A DNA stretch of 64,000 nucleotides from Stutzerimonas degradans (lineage in GTDB: Bacteria > Pseudomonadota > Gammaproteobacteria > Pseudomonadales > Pseudomonadaceae): assembly GCF_024448505.1 (NCBI RefSeq), contig NZ_JAMOHV010000002.1:369828-433827 (forward strand). Direction: 5' to 3'. Both the position numbers and the translations under genes were made by a program. Below, piece by piece: positions 62,175-64,000 of this stretch. The notes under the pieces were generated by a model, which was not told where the DNA came from, searched no databases, and saw nothing but the letters and a program-made list of their open reading frames with translations. Position 1 is the stretch's first letter. Every line of letters starts with the position of its first letter.

Positions 62175-64000
62175 GTGTCATGTCGAAGAGCGACGTCGGC
62201 GTAGCGCGCACAAGCCATGCGGACGCCACGAAAGTCTGGGACATTCCCGGTGGCATTCACCCGGCCGAGCACAAGGCGCTGTCCAACCGCACGCCGATCC
62301 AGCCGGCGCCGCTGCCCAAACGGCTGATCGTGCCGCTGGCGCAACACCTGGGCGCACCGGCCGAGCCGTGCGTGCAGCTTGGCGAGCGCGTGCTCAAAGG
62401 GCAGAAGATTGCCGATGCGGCAGGCCTGATCAGCGCGCCGGTGCATGCACCGACTTCGGGCGTGGTCAGCTTCATCGGCCCGCAGCCTTACCCGCACGTA
62501 TCCGGCCTGCCCGGCACCGCGATCGTCATCGACAGCGACGGCCTGGAGCAGTGGACCGAACTGCATCCGCAGCCGCATTACCGCTCGGTCGAGCCCGCCG
62601 CGTTGCTCGAAATCATCCGCCAGGCCGGCATCAGCGGTCTTGGTGGCGCGGGCTTTCCCGCCGCGGTCAAGCTGGGCGCACGCACCACGCAGAAGATTCA
62701 TACCCTGATCATCAACGGCACCGAATGCGAGCCGTACATCACCGCCGACGACCTGCTGATGCGCGAGCAGGCCGAACAACTGGTGGCCGGTATCGAGATT
62801 CTTGCCTATCTGCTCGAACCTGAAGCGATCCTCATCGGCCTTGAGGACAACAAACCCGAAGCCATCGCCGCCGTGCGCGCGGCGGTCGGCGAGCGACCAT
62901 TCACTATCAAGGTGTTCCCGACCAAGTATCCGTCGGGCGGCGAGAAACAGCTGATCCAGATCCTCACCGGCGAGGAGGTGCCCAGCGGCGGCCTGCCGGC
63001 GGACATCGGCATGCTCTGCCAGAACGTCGGGACCTGCGTGGCCATCCACGACGCGGTGCTGCTCGGCAAACCGCTGATCTCACGTATCACCACGCTCACC
63101 GGCGAAGCCCTGGCACACCCGATGAACGTCAAGGCGCTGATCGGCACGCCGGTGCGCGAACTGCTGGAATTCGCCGGACTCGACCCGGCCCGCCTCGATC
63201 GCCTGCTCATGGGCGGCCCGATGATGGGTTTCACCCTACCCAGCCTCGACGTGCCGCTGATCAAGACCACCAATTGCCTGCTGGCCGTCACCGCCGCCGA
63301 GCTGCCGCCCCCCCCACCGGCGCTGCCATGCATTCGTTGTGGCGAATGTGCCGAAGCCTGTCCCGCCAGCCTGCTGCCACAGCAGCTGCACTTCTTCGCA
63401 CTCGGCCACGAGCATGCGCAGTTGCGCGCGCACAACCTGTTCGACTGCATCGAATGCGGCGCCTGCGCCTACGTCTGCCCATCGAGCATTCCCTTGGTGC
63501 AGTACTACCGGGCGGCCAAGGCGCAAATCCGCGAACTGGAACTCAAGCAGCAGAAGGCCGAACACTCCAAGCAGCGCTTCGAGCTGCGTCAGGAACGCCT
63601 GCGCCGCGCGGAGGAGCACAAGGAAGCCGAGCGCAAGTCCCGCGCCGAGAAAGCCGCACGCGCCAAGGCAGCGCAGACACCGTCCGCCGGAGCGCCGGCA
63701 CAGGGCGATGCTGTCGCCGGCACGAGCAGCACGTTGAGCGACGAGCAGAAGCGCCTGAAGATCGAGGCCAGTCTGGCCCAGGTCGCGCTGAAGAAGGCCG
63801 AAAAACAGCTGGCGGCCCACGCCACTGAGGAACTGCAGGCGCAGGTAGCTGAACTGCGGCAAGCCGCCGAAGCCGCACAACGGGCGCTGGCCGCTGCCGT
63901 AGCGCCGGCTGCGCCCCAGCCCGCGGGGGACGAAGCGCTGAAAAAAGCCAAGATCGAGGCCGCGATGCTCCGCGCTCAGATCCGTAAGCTCGAAAAAACC
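62171..64000 (+). CDS. rnfC: Ion-translocating oxidoreductase subunit RnfC (3' end outside window)
   Basis: 610 codons are visible, with no stop before the window edge. An N-terminal barrel-sandwich domain, the NADH/FMN-binding region ([49 protein letters not shown]) and two [4Fe-4S] sites ([14 protein letters not shown] and [14 protein letters not shown]) mark the NADH-oxidising subunit. After about residue 450 comes a long charged Ala/Lys/Glu/Gln coiled-coil tail, as in other gammaproteobacterial RnfC proteins. The start ATG overlaps the rnfB stop. Confidence 0.94.
   Translation, partial: MSVMSKSDVGVARTSHADATKVWDIPGGIHPAEHKALSNRTPIQPAPLPKRLIVPLAQHLGAPAEPCVQLGERVLKGQKIADAAGLISAPVHAPTSGVVSFIGPQPYPHVSGLPGTAIVIDSDGLEQWTELHPQPHYRSVEPAALLEIIRQAGISGLGGAGFPAAVKLGARTTQKIHTLIINGTECEPYITADDLLMREQAEQLVAGIEILAYLLEPEAILIGLEDNKPEAIAAVRAAVGERPFTIKVFPTKYPSGGEKQLIQILTGEEVPSGGLPADIGMLCQNVGTCVAIHDAVLLGKPLISRITTLTGEALAHPMNVKALIGTPVRELLEFAGLDPARLDRLLMGGPMMGFTLPSLDVPLIKTTNCLLAVTAAELPPPPPALPCIRCGECAEACPASLLPQQLHFFALGHEHAQLRAHNLFDCIECGACAYVCPSSIPLVQYYRAAKAQIRELELKQQKAEHSKQRFELRQERLRRAEEHKEAERKSRAEKAARAKAAQTPSAGAPAQGDAVAGTSSTLSDEQKRLKIEASLAQVALKKAEKQLAAHATEELQAQVAELRQAAEAAQRALAAAVAPAAPQPAGDEALKKAKIEAAMLRAQIRKLEKT

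Overview
The window is high-GC gammaproteobacterial DNA from the Pseudomonas lineage, most likely the Stutzerimonas (P. stutzeri) group. The support is gene order: algU-mucA-mucB-mucC-mucD divergent from nadB; the colinear run lepA-lepB-DUF4845-rnc-era-recO-pdxJ; the sdhE/ygfX pair next to ygfZ; and rnfABC. Species assignment is inference, since no rRNA is present.

Layout. (1) 1-2020: the end of an accessory segment, with a truncated HtrA-type protease and a LysR regulator that starts at a TTG. (2) About 2021-12618: a Pf1-like filamentous (inovirus) prophage between two imperfect att repeats that resemble the 3' end of a tRNA-Gly gene. It carries a HigBA-type toxin-antitoxin pair, tyrosine integrase, Rep, an origin-like nested hairpin, Zot-type assembly ATPase, pVI-like protein, CoaA adsorption protein, CoaB major coat protein, small virion-type proteins, ssDNA-binding protein, an excisionase-like HTH protein, a ribbon-helix-helix repressor with three palindromic operators, and an AT-rich membrane cargo gene. 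(3) 12.6-17.6 kb: beta-ketoadipate genes pcaD, pcaF, pcaJ, pcaI and pcaR with PcaR-type operators. (4) 17.6-19.5 kb: small lipoproteins and a DUF1206 membrane protein.

(5) 19.5-36.8 kb: a purine module. It has a GntR/FCD regulator, two NCS2 permeases, hiuH, puuE, uraD, alc, allA and the cytochrome-c-fused urate oxidase puuD, which together take urate to glyoxylate and urea. A Tsx-like outer membrane channel, a dCache chemoreceptor, a YdcZ-type membrane protein and a RutR-like TetR regulator follow. A palindrome of the form TTGT(A/G)(T/C)ACAA recurs in the promoters of most of these units and of the GntR gene. It overlaps the -10 box of puuE and lies in the -35/-10 spacer of the first permease. 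This suggests one repressor controls sensing, uptake and degradation. A long inverted-repeat element lies at 22.8-23.5 kb.

(6) 36.8-42.1 kb: a Zur-box-preceded ZnuD zinc receptor, a chagasin-like inhibitor, lipoproteins, and cmoAB for tRNA wobble uridine modification. (7) 42.2-57.3 kb: housekeeping blocks (pdxJ to lepA, the algU operon with an AlgU-type promoter, nadB, sdhE/ygfX, ygfZ, and an HDOD protein). (8) 57.3-64 kb: ung, an orphan ABC substrate-binding protein, a crotonase-family protein, a Tyr-rich secreted protein, and rnfA-rnfB-rnfC running off the window.

The most unusual material is the prophage (operator array, recurrent TCGACACT motif, AT-rich cargo gene, genes too short for standard ORF calling) and the predicted purine regulon.
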